DNA of 50,415 nt from the IMG/VR virus record IMGVR_UViG_3300037840_000265, positions 1-50,415 of that record; one strand, given 5' to 3'. The DNA is from a virus. The translations under genes and the position numbers were made by a program. The number at the start of each line of letters is the position of its first letter. Within the stretch, counting starts at the first letter, position 1. The notes beneath the pieces were generated by a model, which was given only the letters and a program-made list of their open reading frames with translations, had not been told where the DNA came from and did no database searches. Positions 1-8,138 of the stretch are shown piece by piece.

Positions 1-1092
1 CTGCGACGGGTCAGGATGCCGACTGATCATTTCGGCAATCATCTCTGCGAGGTCTTTTGACGTGGCAAGCTCCGCTGCCATTAGCGGATTCTTGCTTTCG
101 ATGTCCTGTCGCCTTTCGCCCTTGCTATGCGACTTCGCCGGGCGTGGGCGAAGTAGTTCTGCTTGTCGTTTTTCGTCGGCGAGGATCGCTTGCTGGTCAA
201 CGACGGGCAACTTGCCCACGCTGGCCATGACTTGTGGCGAACCGGCAAACCGCACAACCGTTTCAGCCAACAATTCACCACGCGCGATGCGACGGAGAAG
301 ATTTAATAGGCCGGCTGACGCGCCAGTCACCGAGTCGCCCCGCCGCTCAAGTTCTTCAAGAACCAAGGCTAAGCGGGTCAGATGGTCCGACGACAGGCGC
401 AGACCTTCGGTAAACTCGCGGCGTAGCTGTTCTGTTGTCAGCGCCTGAATCTGAGTGCGTATCGCGTTTTGTTTATCGTTCATGTCGATCTTCTCCATTT
501 CTTCCGCAAGTGAGTTGAGGTTGGCGAGCAAGCGAAGTTGATAATCCCTTGAGCGTTTGCGCACGCTTCCGGCGTTATGACCACACGTCACTGAACAATG
601 CCGCTGATTGCGGCGGAACGTAGTGAATGGCTTATTGCACCACTCACACACTCTCTCAACCAACGGCAATCTCTTCAATAGCCTGCGAAGTTTAGCCGCT
701 GGTCGATTGCGGAGTGCCCTTGACGCACACCGTTTGGAACAATACTTTTGTATGACGATTCCTTGATACGTTTCGCCGCACTCTACACACACCTTACTTA
801 CGGTTGTAGGTGGCCCGATCTTGCGACCATTCAGGCAACCGCATGACTTGCGGCGATGGTGGCGCAAATCTTGTGTTGCAACTGGTCTCGGAAACGTGCA
901 TCCGCACTTGCAACGAACTATCCAAGATCGCACCTTGAGCCCGCGATGATCTAGTGGCCAATCCTCGTAAGGTGCTAACCGAACGACCTTCAAGCTGTGA
1001 AACGTCTGGCCTTTCAGGTTGTACGGGTTCAGGGAGCAACCTTCCCGCTTCGTGTGGTCAGGTCGCTTCTGATTTCCGCGTGGCCATGGCAT
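1..1092 (-). CDS. Cys-rich chimeric protein, 3' end beyond the window
   Basis: The frame is open from an ATG at 1092 through the left edge (364 codons seen). GGAG lies 8 nt before the ATG, and the ATG is 11 nt after the stop of the upstream gene. The N-terminal part (GQTFHSLKVV, then WIVRCKCGC and SCGCL, about residues 25-90) is the same Cys-rich module found at the start of the HNH-like gene at 12955. Two CxxC...CxxxC knuckles follow (CVECG...CSKRC and CEWCN...CSVTC). The rest is helical (LTRLALVLEELERRGD), resembling from memory a family common in Planctomycetes. The function is unknown; a DNA- or RNA-binding role is inferred from the Cys modules. Confidence 0.75.
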   Translation of the reverse strand, partial: MPWPRGNQKRPDHTKREGCSLNPYNLKGQTFHSLKVVRLAPYEDWPLDHRGLKVRSWIVRCKCGCTFPRPVATQDLRHHRRKSCGCLNGRKIGPPTTVSKVCVECGETYQGIVIQKYCSKRCASRALRNRPAAKLRRLLKRLPLVERVCEWCNKPFTTFRRNQRHCSVTCGHNAGSVRKRSRDYQLRLLANLNSLAEEMEKIDMNDKQNAIRTQIQALTTEQLRREFTEGLRLSSDHLTRLALVLEELERRGDSVTGASAGLLNLLRRIARGELLAETVVRFAGSPQVMASVGKLPVVDQQAILADEKRQAELLRPRPAKSHSKGERRQDIESKNPLMAAELATSKDLAEMIAEMISRHPDPSQ

Positions 1093-1103
1093 CGCGTGGC
1101 TCC

Positions 1104-1841
1104 CTACGTCATCTCCGGTGGTGTTGCACTTCGCGGCGGATCGGCCAGCGGCATTTCGATTGCTTTGCCCGCTGCAACGCCTGTGGGGTTCGTGGGCGAG
1201 TTCGATTGGGTAAGCGATGCCAGGTACGCCCGGCGTTCGTCCTGCGAAGTCATGGATTGCAGGCGGGTCATCTGTTCCGCGTTCAAGGTGGCAAGTTTCG
1301 CTACCGAGGCCGGCGTGGGCGGCGTTGACGGTTTCTTCGCCGCACTCGCCCCGGCCGTCGCCGCCTGCAAGGCTTCCCGGTTCGATTCGTCCCGCGCTCC
1401 CTGTGCCGCCTCAACGCCGACCCGCCACAGGATCGTCCGCGCGTCCTCTTCCGTGACCTGCGGATGGGCCTTGAGCAGCTGCCGCCAGAGCGTCCAGACG
1501 ATGCCGTCTTCCGAGTCGAGCCACCGCTGTACGTCGGCCGCCGGCGGTTTCTTCCGCACCTTCGCCGCTTCGCGGATGTCGCGGTACGCCCGGTCCAGCA
1601 TTTCCTTGCGCAGCTCGGGGAAGGCCGCGAGCGCCTTCATTTCCGCCGCAACAGCGGCGACGGGCGGCAACAGCGACTCCGCGTAGCGTTGCTCGGCCGC
1701 CGCGAAATCGCGTTGCAGGTCCAGCGGTGCCAGTTCCCAGGCTTTGCCATCGACCCAGACGAAGACCTTGCCGCCCCGGCGTTCGATGCCCGTGCCTGAC
1801 GGCGGCGGTCCTGTGTCCGTCGTTCTCTGCGGTTCGACCAC
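1104..1841 (-). CDS. Probable tail assembly chaperone
   Basis: A 245-aa protein follows the tail-tube gene, the usual place for a tail assembly chaperone. The start is the GTG at 1841, because GGGAGG lies 6 nt upstream and directly after a terminator-like hairpin. Longer frames upstream read through the tube gene and are shadows. The N-terminus contains a short beta segment (GGKVFVWVDGKAWELAPLDL); the middle is helical and Ala-rich. No tape-measure gene is visible before the window ends, and I saw no clear slippery site, so the assignment rests on position only. Confidence 0.6.
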   Translation of the reverse strand: MVEPQRTTDTGPPPSGTGIERRGGKVFVWVDGKAWELAPLDLQRDFAAAEQRYAESLLPPVAAVAAEMKALAAFPELRKEMLDRAYRDIREAAKVRKKPPAADVQRWLDSEDGIVWTLWRQLLKAHPQVTEEDARTILWRVGVEAAQGARDESNREALQAATAGASAAKKPSTPPTPASVAKLATLNAEQMTRLQSMTSQDERRAYLASLTQSNSPTNPTGVAAGKAIEMPLADPPRSATPPEMT

Positions 1842-1853
1842 GTTGACCCTCCC

Positions 1854-1886
1854 AAAAGAAACTAGCCGCGCGATCGCGCGGCTAGT
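1854..1886 (-). terminator. Intrinsic terminator-like hairpin in the leader of the 1104-1841 gene
   Basis: A perfect 26-nt palindrome (11-bp stem, GATC loop) is followed on the - strand by TTTCTTTT. It ends 13 nt before the GTG start of the next gene, so it lies between the tail-tube gene and its follower with no space for a new promoter. Confidence 0.8.
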
Positions 1887-1912
1887 GAAATTCGCCAGAG
1901 ATACCGCGCTGC

Positions 1913-2551
1913 TTAAGCTGCCTGTTGCATGGACTCCTGAGCGGCGGGAGCATTTACGTACCGCGGCAGGTAGTCCCGCAGGGCCAGCACGACCGCTTCG
2001 GCCACTTCCTTGACCAGCGCGGGCTTGAGAGTGGCGACGTGCTGTTCGACCGTCGCGGCCACAGACGCCGGCGCCGGCACCGGCGTTTCCGTTTCGTGCG
2101 GGGTCGCATCGTCGGCCCCGTCGTCCGGCGGTGGCGCAGCCATCTCGCTGCTGCCGCTGTACGTCCAGGCGCCGTCGGCGTCGAACGTCGCGGTCCACCC
2201 AATGATGGCGCCCGTGTCGATGTCCACCATCGTTTTCACTTCGCCGATTACGGCTTGCATGGAGTAGTAAGAGACCGCAGTTGTGTACAGTTTGAGCTGC
2301 ACAACCGCGCCGCCGGCGATAGAGGCACCGAATTGCGATTCGATGGGGTTCGTGGGATCGAGAACGCCGGTCAAAGTACCGGAACCTTCCTTGACGCCGG
2401 GGATGGTGCGCTTGAAGCCGCCGGTCTTATTGCTGTTGTACTTGGCGTTCGTGCTCTTGCCGGCGAACTCCCACTTCGTGGTTTCAAGGAGTTCCGAAGC
2501 GCCTATGCGGCAGTCGCCGTATTGCCCGGAAACGCCGTTGCCTGTCGGCAT
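1913..2551 (-). CDS. Major tail tube protein
   Basis: A 212-aa protein with the pattern of phage tail-tube subunits. The N-terminal half is beta-rich (FAGKSTNAKYNSNKTGG, PGVKEGSGTLTGVLDPTN), with a central VVQLKLYTT strand and a late IIGWTATFDADGAWTYSG segment. A Pro/Asp-rich linker and a helical C-terminal tail follow. Its place after a tail-completion gene and before a chaperone-like gene fits the siphophage order. It would polymerise into the tail tube around the tape measure. GGGG lies before the ATG. The C-terminal extension of about 60 residues goes beyond the usual core and could be a decoration. Confidence 0.75.
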   Translation of the reverse strand: MPTGNGVSGQYGDCRIGASELLETTKWEFAGKSTNAKYNSNKTGGFKRTIPGVKEGSGTLTGVLDPTNPIESQFGASIAGGAVVQLKLYTTAVSYYSMQAVIGEVKTMVDIDTGAIIGWTATFDADGAWTYSGSSEMAAPPPDDGADDATPHETETPVPAPASVAATVEQHVATLKPALVKEVAEAVVLALRDYLPRYVNAPAAQESMQQAA

Positions 2552-2646
2552 GTTATTCCCCTACCGGAGTACCGGTTTTTAATTCGTGGTTGCGCGGTTC
2601 ACTTCGCCAGAGGTGCCGCACACGCCGAACGCTAACGCTTCGCGGA

Positions 2647-2991
2647 TCAGGCCGTTACCGCAGTCGTGTCACTCTTGACTGCGGCGGGCTTCGGGGCTTC
2701 CTTCGCCGATTCGATGGGAGTATCCTTGGCCATTGCCGGTTCGACCGGGGCCGGCGCCGGGGTTTCCTTCTTCTTCATGAGCCAGTCGATTTTCTTCTGC
2801 TGCTCTTCGGCCTTGGCCTCAAGCGCCGCAAGTTTGGCCGCGAGTGCCGCGTTCGGGTCTGCGACCTTCGCCGGCGCCGTGGGCTTCAAGCCCATCGCGT
2901 CACGTGCTGGGCGCGTCTTGCCCTCCGATGTTGCGGCCCGATGGTCGATTTGCTCCGCGTAATCATGCGGTGCCTGTTTCGTGTCAGCCAT
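2647..2991 (-). CDS. Small Ala/Lys/Pro-rich protein between tail-completion and tail-tube genes
   Basis: A 114-aa protein. I chose the ATG at 2991 because AAAGGAG lies 6 nt upstream. A charged N-terminus leads to a predicted coiled coil (about residues 45-75) and then a low-complexity tail of Pro, Ala, Lys and Thr. I do not recognise a family. Its position among tail genes suggests a minor tail or tail-assembly protein. Confidence 0.65.
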   Translation of the reverse strand: MADTKQAPHDYAEQIDHRAATSEGKTRPARDAMGLKPTAPAKVADPNAALAAKLAALEAKAEEQQKKIDWLMKKKETPAPAPVEPAMAKDTPIESAKEAPKPAAVKSDTTAVTA

Positions 2992-3017
2992 GATCGCTCC
3001 TTTGGAATTAAAGACCG

Positions 3018-3434
3018 TCAATCGCTCACAACCGACGCCTTCGCGATTCTCGCGTGATACTCTCGCGTGACCTTCCAGTAGTTCCGCACTTCCTCTTCGC
3101 GGGCGTTGCCCTGACGCACATTGGTCAGGCGATACCCGTCTTGCAGGTCCATCGGCGGATCTCGCCGCGTCGATGCGTCAAGCAGTCCCATCAGTTCGTT
3201 GCCCTGATCGTCCTTGTCCGCGTAGATCGACACTTCCCAGACCAGAGCGTCGTACTGGCCCTGCACGCTGCTACTCTCGCGGCCCTCGCTGATCGTTTTC
3301 ACCATCGCGTAGGGTCGGACGGTGCCTTCGGGCACCTGATCCACGGTGCGAAAAAACTGGCCGTTGAATTGCTCACCTACATCGGTCACCCACCTTTGCT
3401 TGAGAGCCGTGAAGTACACGTAGGCGTCAGTCAT
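3018..3434 (-). CDS. Tail completion/terminator-like protein
   Basis: A protein of about 138 aa (MTDAYVYFTALKQRW start). It has the size and strand pattern of small tail-completion proteins of the DUF3168 type: an N-terminal helix, then beta segments such as RPYAMVKTIS and DALVWEVSIYA. The gene sits between a gp10-like gene and the tail tube, as in many siphophages. Neither the ATG at 3434 nor a TTG at 3467 has a good Shine-Dalgarno, so the start is uncertain. Confidence 0.65.
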   Translation of the reverse strand: MTDAYVYFTALKQRWVTDVGEQFNGQFFRTVDQVPEGTVRPYAMVKTISEGRESSSVQGQYDALVWEVSIYADKDDQGNELMGLLDASTRRDPPMDLQDGYRLTNVRQGNAREEEVRNYWKVTREYHARIAKASVVSD

Positions 3435-3495
3435 AGTGAGGATGATCGTAACACGACGGGGCGACAAGGTTCAAGGGAGCGCGGCGCGGGCGCGT

Positions 3496-3528
3496 AAAAA
3501 AGGCCGGTGGTTGATTAGGCCACCGGCC
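3496..3528 (-). terminator. Intrinsic terminator
   Basis: A 9-bp GC-rich stem (GGCCGGTGG / CCACCGGCC, 9-nt loop) is followed on the - strand by TTTTTT. It lies 62 nt upstream of the tail-completion gene. Confidence 0.85.
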
Positions 3529-3621
3529 ACACTCCACGTCACAAAAAAACATCTAGTCAATCCAACTGTCGCCCTCAATCGGGCAGTCTAAGACGATACT
3601 ACCAACCGCCAAGTACCATTG

Positions 3622-3858
3622 TCAAGGTACGCCTGCCGTTTCTTCTGGGCTCCATGGCGTGAACGTGGCCGTCTGACTGCCGCAGTAGCAACAACGCCAC
3701 GGGAAGCCGTGCCGAGCCTCGAACACAAGACCGCAGCAGGAGCAACGGAAGAGCGACAGGGCAGGCCGGGCGGGAGCGTGGGCGTGACAAACACTGATGC
3801 CGTTGGGACGTGCCGCCCGTGCGTCTCGCGCTGCCGCCGAACGCGGAAAGTGGTACAT
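3622..3858 (-). CDS. Small double-CxxC zinc-ribbon protein
   Basis: A 78-aa protein with CSCCG about 20 residues before CCYCG, a four-Cys zinc-ribbon arrangement near the C-terminus. The ATG at 3858 has GGAG 9 nt upstream; a longer in-frame reading upstream overlaps the next gene and lacks this signal. The function is unknown. It lies between two tail genes at the left edge of the accessory island rich in such mini zinc proteins. Confidence 0.55.
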   Translation of the reverse strand: MYHFPRSAAARDARAARPNGISVCHAHAPARPALSLFRCSCCGLVFEARHGFPWRCCYCGSQTATFTPWSPEETAGVP

Positions 3859-3905
3859 GCCCACGTTCTCCGTGCCGGCGTGTTTGTATTGTAAACGGGC
3901 TGTAC

Positions 3906-4391
3906 TCAGCCCGTAAAGGGAGCGAGATGCACCGCCCGCACTTGGGGCAGCGTTTCGTACAGACCGCGACGGAGGAAGGGGCGCGAGGCGATGGCGCCCT
4001 GACGGACGCTGGCGGCGAAGCGACGCACGCCGTCCGAGCCGATCCACGAGAGGGCGCGGGCGTTGACGGGGCGGATGATGGCGCCGCCGTCGATGCCTAA
4101 TTCAAGCCACAATCCGTATAGCAAATTAGTACCTATCGTCGCCGTCAGGTTTACTTCGTCAACTGAGATAAAGATATTCTGCCTTAGCTTACCCGTGTCC
4201 GTGTGTGGATACTCGCCCGGCAGCGACGGTCCTTCGCTCCGCGTGCTGGTGGACAGGTTGCGAACGATGTGGTTCTTGACGATTTCGCCCGAGCGGTAGA
4301 GGCGGCGCACGACCTCTTGCCGGTGCTTCTCGATCAGCTCCGGTCCCAGCCAACTTATGCGGTACAGCGGCCCGTTGATCTCTTCGCCCAT
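3906..4391 (-). CDS. HK97 gp10-like head-tail/tail-completion protein
   Basis: A 161-aa protein. The helix LIEKHRQEVVRRLYRSGEIV is followed by an exposed loop (RSEGPSLPGEYPHTDTGKLR), then LTATIGTNLLYGLWLELG and a C-terminal RPFLRRGL. This is the characteristic layout of HK97 gp10 family neck proteins (DTGKLR; YALYLEFG-like; RPFLRP-like motifs). It should act at the head-tail junction. The start is the ATG at 4391, after a hairpin that lies inside the longer possible frame. It is separated from the other connector genes by the accessory island. Confidence 0.75.
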   Translation of the reverse strand: MGEEINGPLYRISWLGPELIEKHRQEVVRRLYRSGEIVKNHIVRNLSTSTRSEGPSLPGEYPHTDTGKLRQNIFISVDEVNLTATIGTNLLYGLWLELGIDGGAIIRPVNARALSWIGSDGVRRFAASVRQGAIASRPFLRRGLYETLPQVRAVHLAPFTG

Positions 4392-4426
4392 GGTGGCATT
4401 GTCGCACAGCGAGGCGGGAAAGAATA

Positions 4427-4452
4427 GGTGGCGCGTCCGTTGACGCGCCACC
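4427..4452 (-). terminator. Terminator-like hairpin before the gp10-like gene
   Basis: A 10-bp perfect stem (GGTGGCGCGT / ACGCGCCACC, 6-nt loop) is followed on the - strand by TATTCTTT, a weak U-rich tract. It ends 36 nt before the gp10-like ATG. Confidence 0.6.
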
Positions 4453-4483
4453 CGGTGGGAAGTGGACATGCTGGGGGACGTGA

Positions 4484-4789
4484 CTACGCTATCGGGTATC
4501 CTTGAGCTAACTTGATGGCGTCGGGGTCCGGTGCCTTGACGACGAGAACCTTGACCTCTCCTGCGTAGGCGAATGGACAGAGATTGTCAGCGATACTCTG
4601 GCAGCGGTCCTCATCGAAGTCAAACCCGTCCGCCACCCAGCAATCATCGACCGTGATTTCCAACGTCCACCGAAAGGTTTTTGGCGCCGGTCCATTGCGT
4701 TCCGTGTGACAAACTTCACACGAGTAGACGTTGCCGAGACAATCCACGCGACGATGCTTCGTGATGACATTACAGGTTTTGCATCTCAT
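4484..4789 (-). CDS. Small protein with N-terminal zinc ribbon
   Basis: A 101-aa protein. CKTC at residues 3-6 and CEVC at about 24-27 form a zinc ribbon. A beta-alpha segment (TLEITVDDCWVADGF, DRCQSIADNLCPFAYAGEVKVLVV) follows. The start codon overlaps the stop of the preceding gene as TAATG, with AGGAAG upstream, indicating coupled translation. The function is unknown. Confidence 0.7.
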   Translation of the reverse strand: MRCKTCNVITKHRRVDCLGNVYSCEVCHTERNGPAPKTFRWTLEITVDDCWVADGFDFDEDRCQSIADNLCPFAYAGEVKVLVVKAPDPDAIKLAQGYPIA

Positions 4790-4977
4790 TACTTCCTCGC
4801 TTTCAACATTTGTAACTTAATAGCACCGCAAGTATCACAGAAGTATCCAAGCGACCGACTCCCGCGACGGCCGTGCCTGCCTTTGCAATCAATAACCAAC
4901 GCATGCGTAGCAGATTTCTTGCACGCACACCGAATCCATGGAGCGGAAACAGGGTGACAAATGTAGCGACTAGCCAT
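4789..4977 (-). CDS. Mini zinc-ribbon protein
   Basis: A 62-aa basic protein with CAC near residue 18 and CDTCG near residue 48, probably metal binding. It is coupled by TAATG to the following zinc-ribbon gene. No family recognised. Confidence 0.6.
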   Translation of the reverse strand: MASRYICHPVSAPWIRCACKKSATHALVIDCKGRHGRRGSRSLGYFCDTCGAIKLQMLKARK

Positions 4978-4979
4978 CG

Positions 4980-5198
4980 TTAATTCTCCTGGCTAACCCA
5001 CGTAAAGTACATCAACCGACTCACTGTCCGCACAGAGTGTTTGTCCTGCCAGTACAGGTGTTCTCGGAACAACGCCGTGCCCTCGAAGTGGCACCGCTGG
5101 CATCGCGTACAGCCGTAGAAGCGAATCTGCCGTGGATCGCAACTGCCGATGCTCGGCATGTCGATTGGCTTGGGCAGCAGTGGATTGATGTCGGACAT
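4980..5198 (-). CDS. Mini zinc-binding protein
   Basis: A 72-aa protein with CTRCQRCHFEG and later His residues (FREHLYWQDKH), a plausible zinc site. The ATG at 5198 has AAAGGAG upstream. It is part of the run of mini zinc proteins at 3.6-8.2 kb. The function is unknown. Confidence 0.65.
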   Translation of the reverse strand: MSDINPLLPKPIDMPSIGSCDPRQIRFYGCTRCQRCHFEGTALFREHLYWQDKHSVRTVSRLMYFTWVSQEN

Positions 5199-5202
5199 GG
5201 TG

Positions 5203-5400
5203 TTATTCTCCTTTCTTGGTTTTGCGATACCTCCGCTTCGGCATCTTGGCGCCCGCACCGACGGCCGCTATCATGAGGTTATCCAGGCTTTCGGCGAAAG
5301 CATCGCCTTCCGGCCTACCGTCATCGACGGGGCCGTAATCGAGGTAGGCTGTCCACACTTGCACGGCGGCATCGGCCAGACGGCGACACTTGCCAACCAT
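5203..5400 (-). CDS. Small hypothetical protein
   Basis: A 65-aa, mostly helical protein with a very basic tail (KMPKRRYRKTKKGE). GAGGAG lies before the ATG. It follows directly on the 219-aa gene upstream. No family recognised; the tail suggests nucleic-acid contact. Confidence 0.6.
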   Translation of the reverse strand: MVGKCRRLADAAVQVWTAYLDYGPVDDGRPEGDAFAESLDNLMIAAVGAGAKMPKRRYRKTKKGE

Positions 5401-5403
5401 AAT

Positions 5404-6063
5404 TCACTCCTCTTTCGGGGCCGGCAGCAGATTCGACGCCAGTGAGTTCGCAAGGAACTGCTCGACTTGTTCGGTCGACAGAAGCCGCCGCAGATTTTGA
5501 ATCAATGCCTCGAAACGCAGCGCAATGTCGTTCAACGCTTCTCGGTTCGCTGGTGTATCTGGCACCAGGGATCGCTGCGGCGGTTGCCGAGAACTGTAAC
5601 AACTGTAACCGTAACTGCTCTTCTCCTCTTCGCCCGTTGCCGGCATTCCTTCACTGGTCTCACTGTAGCCAGTTTTGCGGTGAATCTTGCCGCCCATCGG
5701 CATCGTGCCGATTTCTATTGGCGTGACCTCGATGTTGACCTCCATGGTTAGGTGATCGTAGGCATTGCGTTTCTTCATGTCGAACGGGTACGCGCTGCCC
5801 GACACCTTGACCCATAGGAACGGTTCCCACTTCACCAGCAACTTCTCCGCGATCAATTTGAACACAGTCACCTGCAAGGCGTTCAGATCAGCGTCGCGCT
5901 CTTTCACGTCAATGTCTGGCAAGTCAACCTCAAACTGTATCTCACGGATGTCTTCTTTGTGGTTGTAGGCGTCGTTGATGATGTACACGGGCACGAGTAG
6001 TTTCGCGCCGTCATTACCTTTGTACTCCCAAGTGTCGATCTTCTTGCGTCCACGCTTGGCCAT
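5404..6063 (-). CDS. Hypothetical phage protein
   Basis: A 219-aa protein. The N-terminal 110 residues look like a mixed alpha/beta domain (LLVPVYIINDAYNHKEDIREIQFEV, HLTMEVNIEVTPIEIG). A Ser/Tyr-rich linker and a C-terminal helical hairpin (ANREALNDIALRFEALIQNL) follow. GGAGG lies before the ATG. I do not recognise it; it may bind DNA or a partner through the C-terminal helices. Confidence 0.65.
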   Translation of the reverse strand: MAKRGRKKIDTWEYKGNDGAKLLVPVYIINDAYNHKEDIREIQFEVDLPDIDVKERDADLNALQVTVFKLIAEKLLVKWEPFLWVKVSGSAYPFDMKKRNAYDHLTMEVNIEVTPIEIGTMPMGGKIHRKTGYSETSEGMPATGEEEKSSYGYSCYSSRQPPQRSLVPDTPANREALNDIALRFEALIQNLRRLLSTEQVEQFLANSLASNLLPAPKEE

Positions 6064-6099
6064 CAGGTCGTTCCTCCATCGGGCGAAGGTGTATTGCCG

Positions 6100-6279
6100 T
6101 CATTTCGGTACATACGCATTCACGCCAATCGTTACCTGCTTGCCATCGACCTGGCAGTCAGTCTTGACGCTGCCGTTGCTGGATGCAACCAGCAGAGTCT
6201 TGCCGCTGCTGCTTGGTCGCAGCGGCATGATGAGCGGCAGGCGAATGACCATCTCGTTGTTCTCAATCGTGATCTTCAT
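6100..6279 (-). CDS. Small beta-rich protein (59 aa)
   Basis: A 59-aa protein starting MKITIENNEMVIRLPL and ending VTIGVNAYVPK. GGAG lies 8 nt before the ATG. The middle (SSSGKTLLVASSNGS) and strand pattern match, from memory, small conserved phage proteins of unknown function. The spacing between neighbours is tight, consistent with one operon. Confidence 0.7.
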   Translation of the reverse strand: MKITIENNEMVIRLPLIMPLRPSSSGKTLLVASSNGSVKTDCQVDGKQVTIGVNAYVPK

Positions 6280-6314
6280 TGCGAGGACTCCTTGCGTTGG
6301 CGAAAGGTAGATGA

Positions 6315-6707
6315 TTACTTAACCTCTTCGGCGATGGCGACACGCAAGCCGGCCTCGAGCATTTTCCGCAACGTTGCCTCAAGAACCTGGTTGGGAAATA
6401 CAGCCATGTCGATGCCATCGCGTTGCGTCAACGTTAGGCCGAATATCTCTGCGAAGGCCGTCGCCTCACTACCGTAAAACTCGTAGAAGTCGCCAACGCG
6501 GAACAGCACTAAGACGCCTGGATGGCGCGCCTTCAGATCGTCACGCTGCTGCATGAAGGTTGGCTTCGTTGACGGTGTCGCCAAGTCGCCGGGCGTGACG
6601 ATGCGTTCGACGGGTTCCGCTTTGCTGGAGCGGCGCCGTGGCATTCCATGCACACGCCGATGCTCGCTGAAATCGTGCGGGTTGTGTCCAGGTTCGCCGG
6701 TTGCCAT
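6315..6707 (-). CDS. Stand-alone MutS domain I-like protein
   Basis: A 130-aa protein. About 45 N-terminal residues are basic. The rest resembles the mismatch-recognition domain I of MutS: TFMQQRDDLKARHPGVLVLF, then RVGDFYEFYGSEA with the Phe-X-Glu wedge (F-Y-E), LTLTQR, and a helical end. The MutS clamp and ATPase domains are absent, so it cannot run classical mismatch repair alone. Such isolated domains are known in phage polyvalent proteins; DNA binding is inferred. The start was chosen at the ATG with GGAG upstream. Confidence 0.75.
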   Translation of the reverse strand: MATGEPGHNPHDFSEHRRVHGMPRRRSSKAEPVERIVTPGDLATPSTKPTFMQQRDDLKARHPGVLVLFRVGDFYEFYGSEATAFAEIFGLTLTQRDGIDMAVFPNQVLEATLRKMLEAGLRVAIAEEVK

Positions 6708-6730
6708 CGTTATTCTCCGTGGGCGGAAGG

Positions 6731-7348
6731 TTAGGGCGTCTGCCGCTTCGTGTAGTATGCCACACGAGCCTTCAATTTCTTTACCTTCGTCTGCGCGAGC
6801 CGCAGCTTTCGCTGCCACCGCGACAGGTCAGCCGCTGCCTTCGCGGCCCGTTTTTCGACGATGGACGGCCGGGGCGGCGTGTCGGCAGCAACGAGTTCCG
6901 CCGCGGCCGACCACTCGGCCAGCAACCGCTCCCGGTCGGCGCGGAAGGCAAACAACACCTTCTCGGCCTGCCGTTGCGTCCAGCCCTCGGAGCCACCGCA
7001 GCCGTTGCGGCCACGGGTCTTGTCACCCAGGCGGTAGTTGTCCAAGTGGCACAGTTCGTGAGCCGTTACCTTGACCAGTGCCTCTTCCCGATCGTTGAGG
7101 ATTCTCGGCCACTCATCGGCGGCATCGACGCCCGGCACTCTAAAATGCGTGGGGAATCGTTCCCGGCAACCGACCCGAACGCCGATGCGAAACGACTGGA
7201 GGTAAGCCCGGCCGCTGAAACCGCGATGCGTGGCGCCGAAGCGAGCGGCCTTGACGCACCGGGCGGGCAGGCCGATTTGCTCGCGACACCACGTCACCAT
7301 GCGACGCAGGAACGTGTCGGGCCAACTGGTGGAGTTCGTGAGTTTCAT
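6731..7348 (-). CDS. Zincin-type (HExxH) metallopeptidase-like protein
   Basis: A 205-aa protein with HELCHLDNYRLG at about residues 98-109, an HExxH zinc site. The TAHELCHL context recalls SprT-like or phage-encoded zincins. The region after it is basic, with a coiled coil (ADLSRWQRKLRLAQTKVKKLKARV). The third ligand is not obvious. The ATG at 7348 has GGGAG 9 nt upstream; an in-frame TTG two codons earlier is less likely. It lies between the MutS-I and SWIM genes and may act on DNA-bound proteins, which is inference. Confidence 0.7.
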   Translation of the reverse strand: MKLTNSTSWPDTFLRRMVTWCREQIGLPARCVKAARFGATHRGFSGRAYLQSFRIGVRVGCRERFPTHFRVPGVDAADEWPRILNDREEALVKVTAHELCHLDNYRLGDKTRGRNGCGGSEGWTQRQAEKVLFAFRADRERLLAEWSAAAELVAADTPPRPSIVEKRAAKAAADLSRWQRKLRLAQTKVKKLKARVAYYTKRQTP

Positions 7349-7362
7349 GGTCAATTCTCCCG

Positions 7363-7851
7363 TTACAGTTTACCAGCGGCAACCAGCGCTTGAATCCCAG
7401 AAACATGCTTGCAGTGACCGTGGGCGAGCGATCCCTTACACTCACACGACGGATGGTGCCCGTCGCCACCGAGGTTGACCGCGTAGCTCTCGCCGCCGTC
7501 GCCGAACTTTTCGAGGCGGAAGGCCCGGCCGAAGTCTGCGGCCAGTGGCGACAGCCAGTAGGTGAACTGGTCGCGGCCGACCGTGATGGAGACGATGCCG
7601 GGCACGCCGGCCAGCGGTGCGGCCACGAGGCGGACAGAGCGGACGAGCAGGGGACGGCTGCGGCGCCCGTGCTGGCGCGTGTCGCGCGTGTCGCGGGCCG
7701 TGGGCGGCGCGGAGAGCAGCTGGCGGCCCGCTTCCGCCATGGCGTTCACTTCCTCTTCGGTAGGCTCGGGCGAGGCCGGGGCGCCGGCGAGAGCGTCCAA
7801 CTCCGCGAGGGCGTCGATGACTTCGGGGGTGTGGTTGGATACGATAGACAC
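7363..7851 (-). CDS. SWIM zinc-finger protein
   Basis: A 162-aa protein ending in CECKGSLAHGHCKHVSGI, the CxCx(n)CxH signature of SWIM domains, which bind DNA or proteins. Before it is a beta-rich region (SITVGRDQFTYWLSPL, FRLEKFGDGGESYAV), as in small SWIM proteins that present a short peptide platform. It starts at GTG 7851 with GGAGG upstream. A partner nuclease or helicase is not fused here. Confidence 0.8.
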   Translation of the reverse strand: MSIVSNHTPEVIDALAELDALAGAPASPEPTEEEVNAMAEAGRQLLSAPPTARDTRDTRQHGRRSRPLLVRSVRLVAAPLAGVPGIVSITVGRDQFTYWLSPLAADFGRAFRLEKFGDGGESYAVNLGGDGHHPSCECKGSLAHGHCKHVSGIQALVAAGKL

Positions 7852-7921
7852 GGTTCAATCCTCCGACACAGGGTTGGACACGGGGCGGAAGGTGGTGGTA
7901 CACCGACCGCCCCGCTTTCGT

Positions 7922-8125
7922 TCACGTCACAACGGATTTCTTGGCCGCAAGTTCGTCCACCAGCGCCTGCCCTTGAGGGGACAGAACAAAGCGGTCACGG
8001 TCCTGGCACGCCGGGCACGTCACCTCGTTATCGTCCACGGTGAACTGGTGGCATTGCTCTCTGGTTCCGCAAAAACGCGGGTCCCAGCTACCAAAATGCA
8101 CGAGCTTACGTTTGTCGGATTTCAC
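7922..8125 (-). CDS. Mini zinc-ribbon protein
   Basis: A 67-aa protein. CGTREQCHQF and CPACQD make a four-Cys/His site, followed by an amphipathic helix (SPQGQALVDELAAKK). AAGGAG lies well upstream of the ATG. It is the second gene of the leftward unit that begins at the 8.28-8.30 kb promoter. Confidence 0.65.
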   Translation of the reverse strand: MKSDKRKLVHFGSWDPRFCGTREQCHQFTVDDNEVTCPACQDRDRFVLSPQGQALVDELAAKKSVVT

Positions 8126-8138
8126 TGTCAGAGACTCC

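Noticed and set aside
2557-2580. Small CCGG stem with a T-run on the + strand near the tail-tube start
   Set aside because: Only 4-5 bp and pointing away from any + strand gene.
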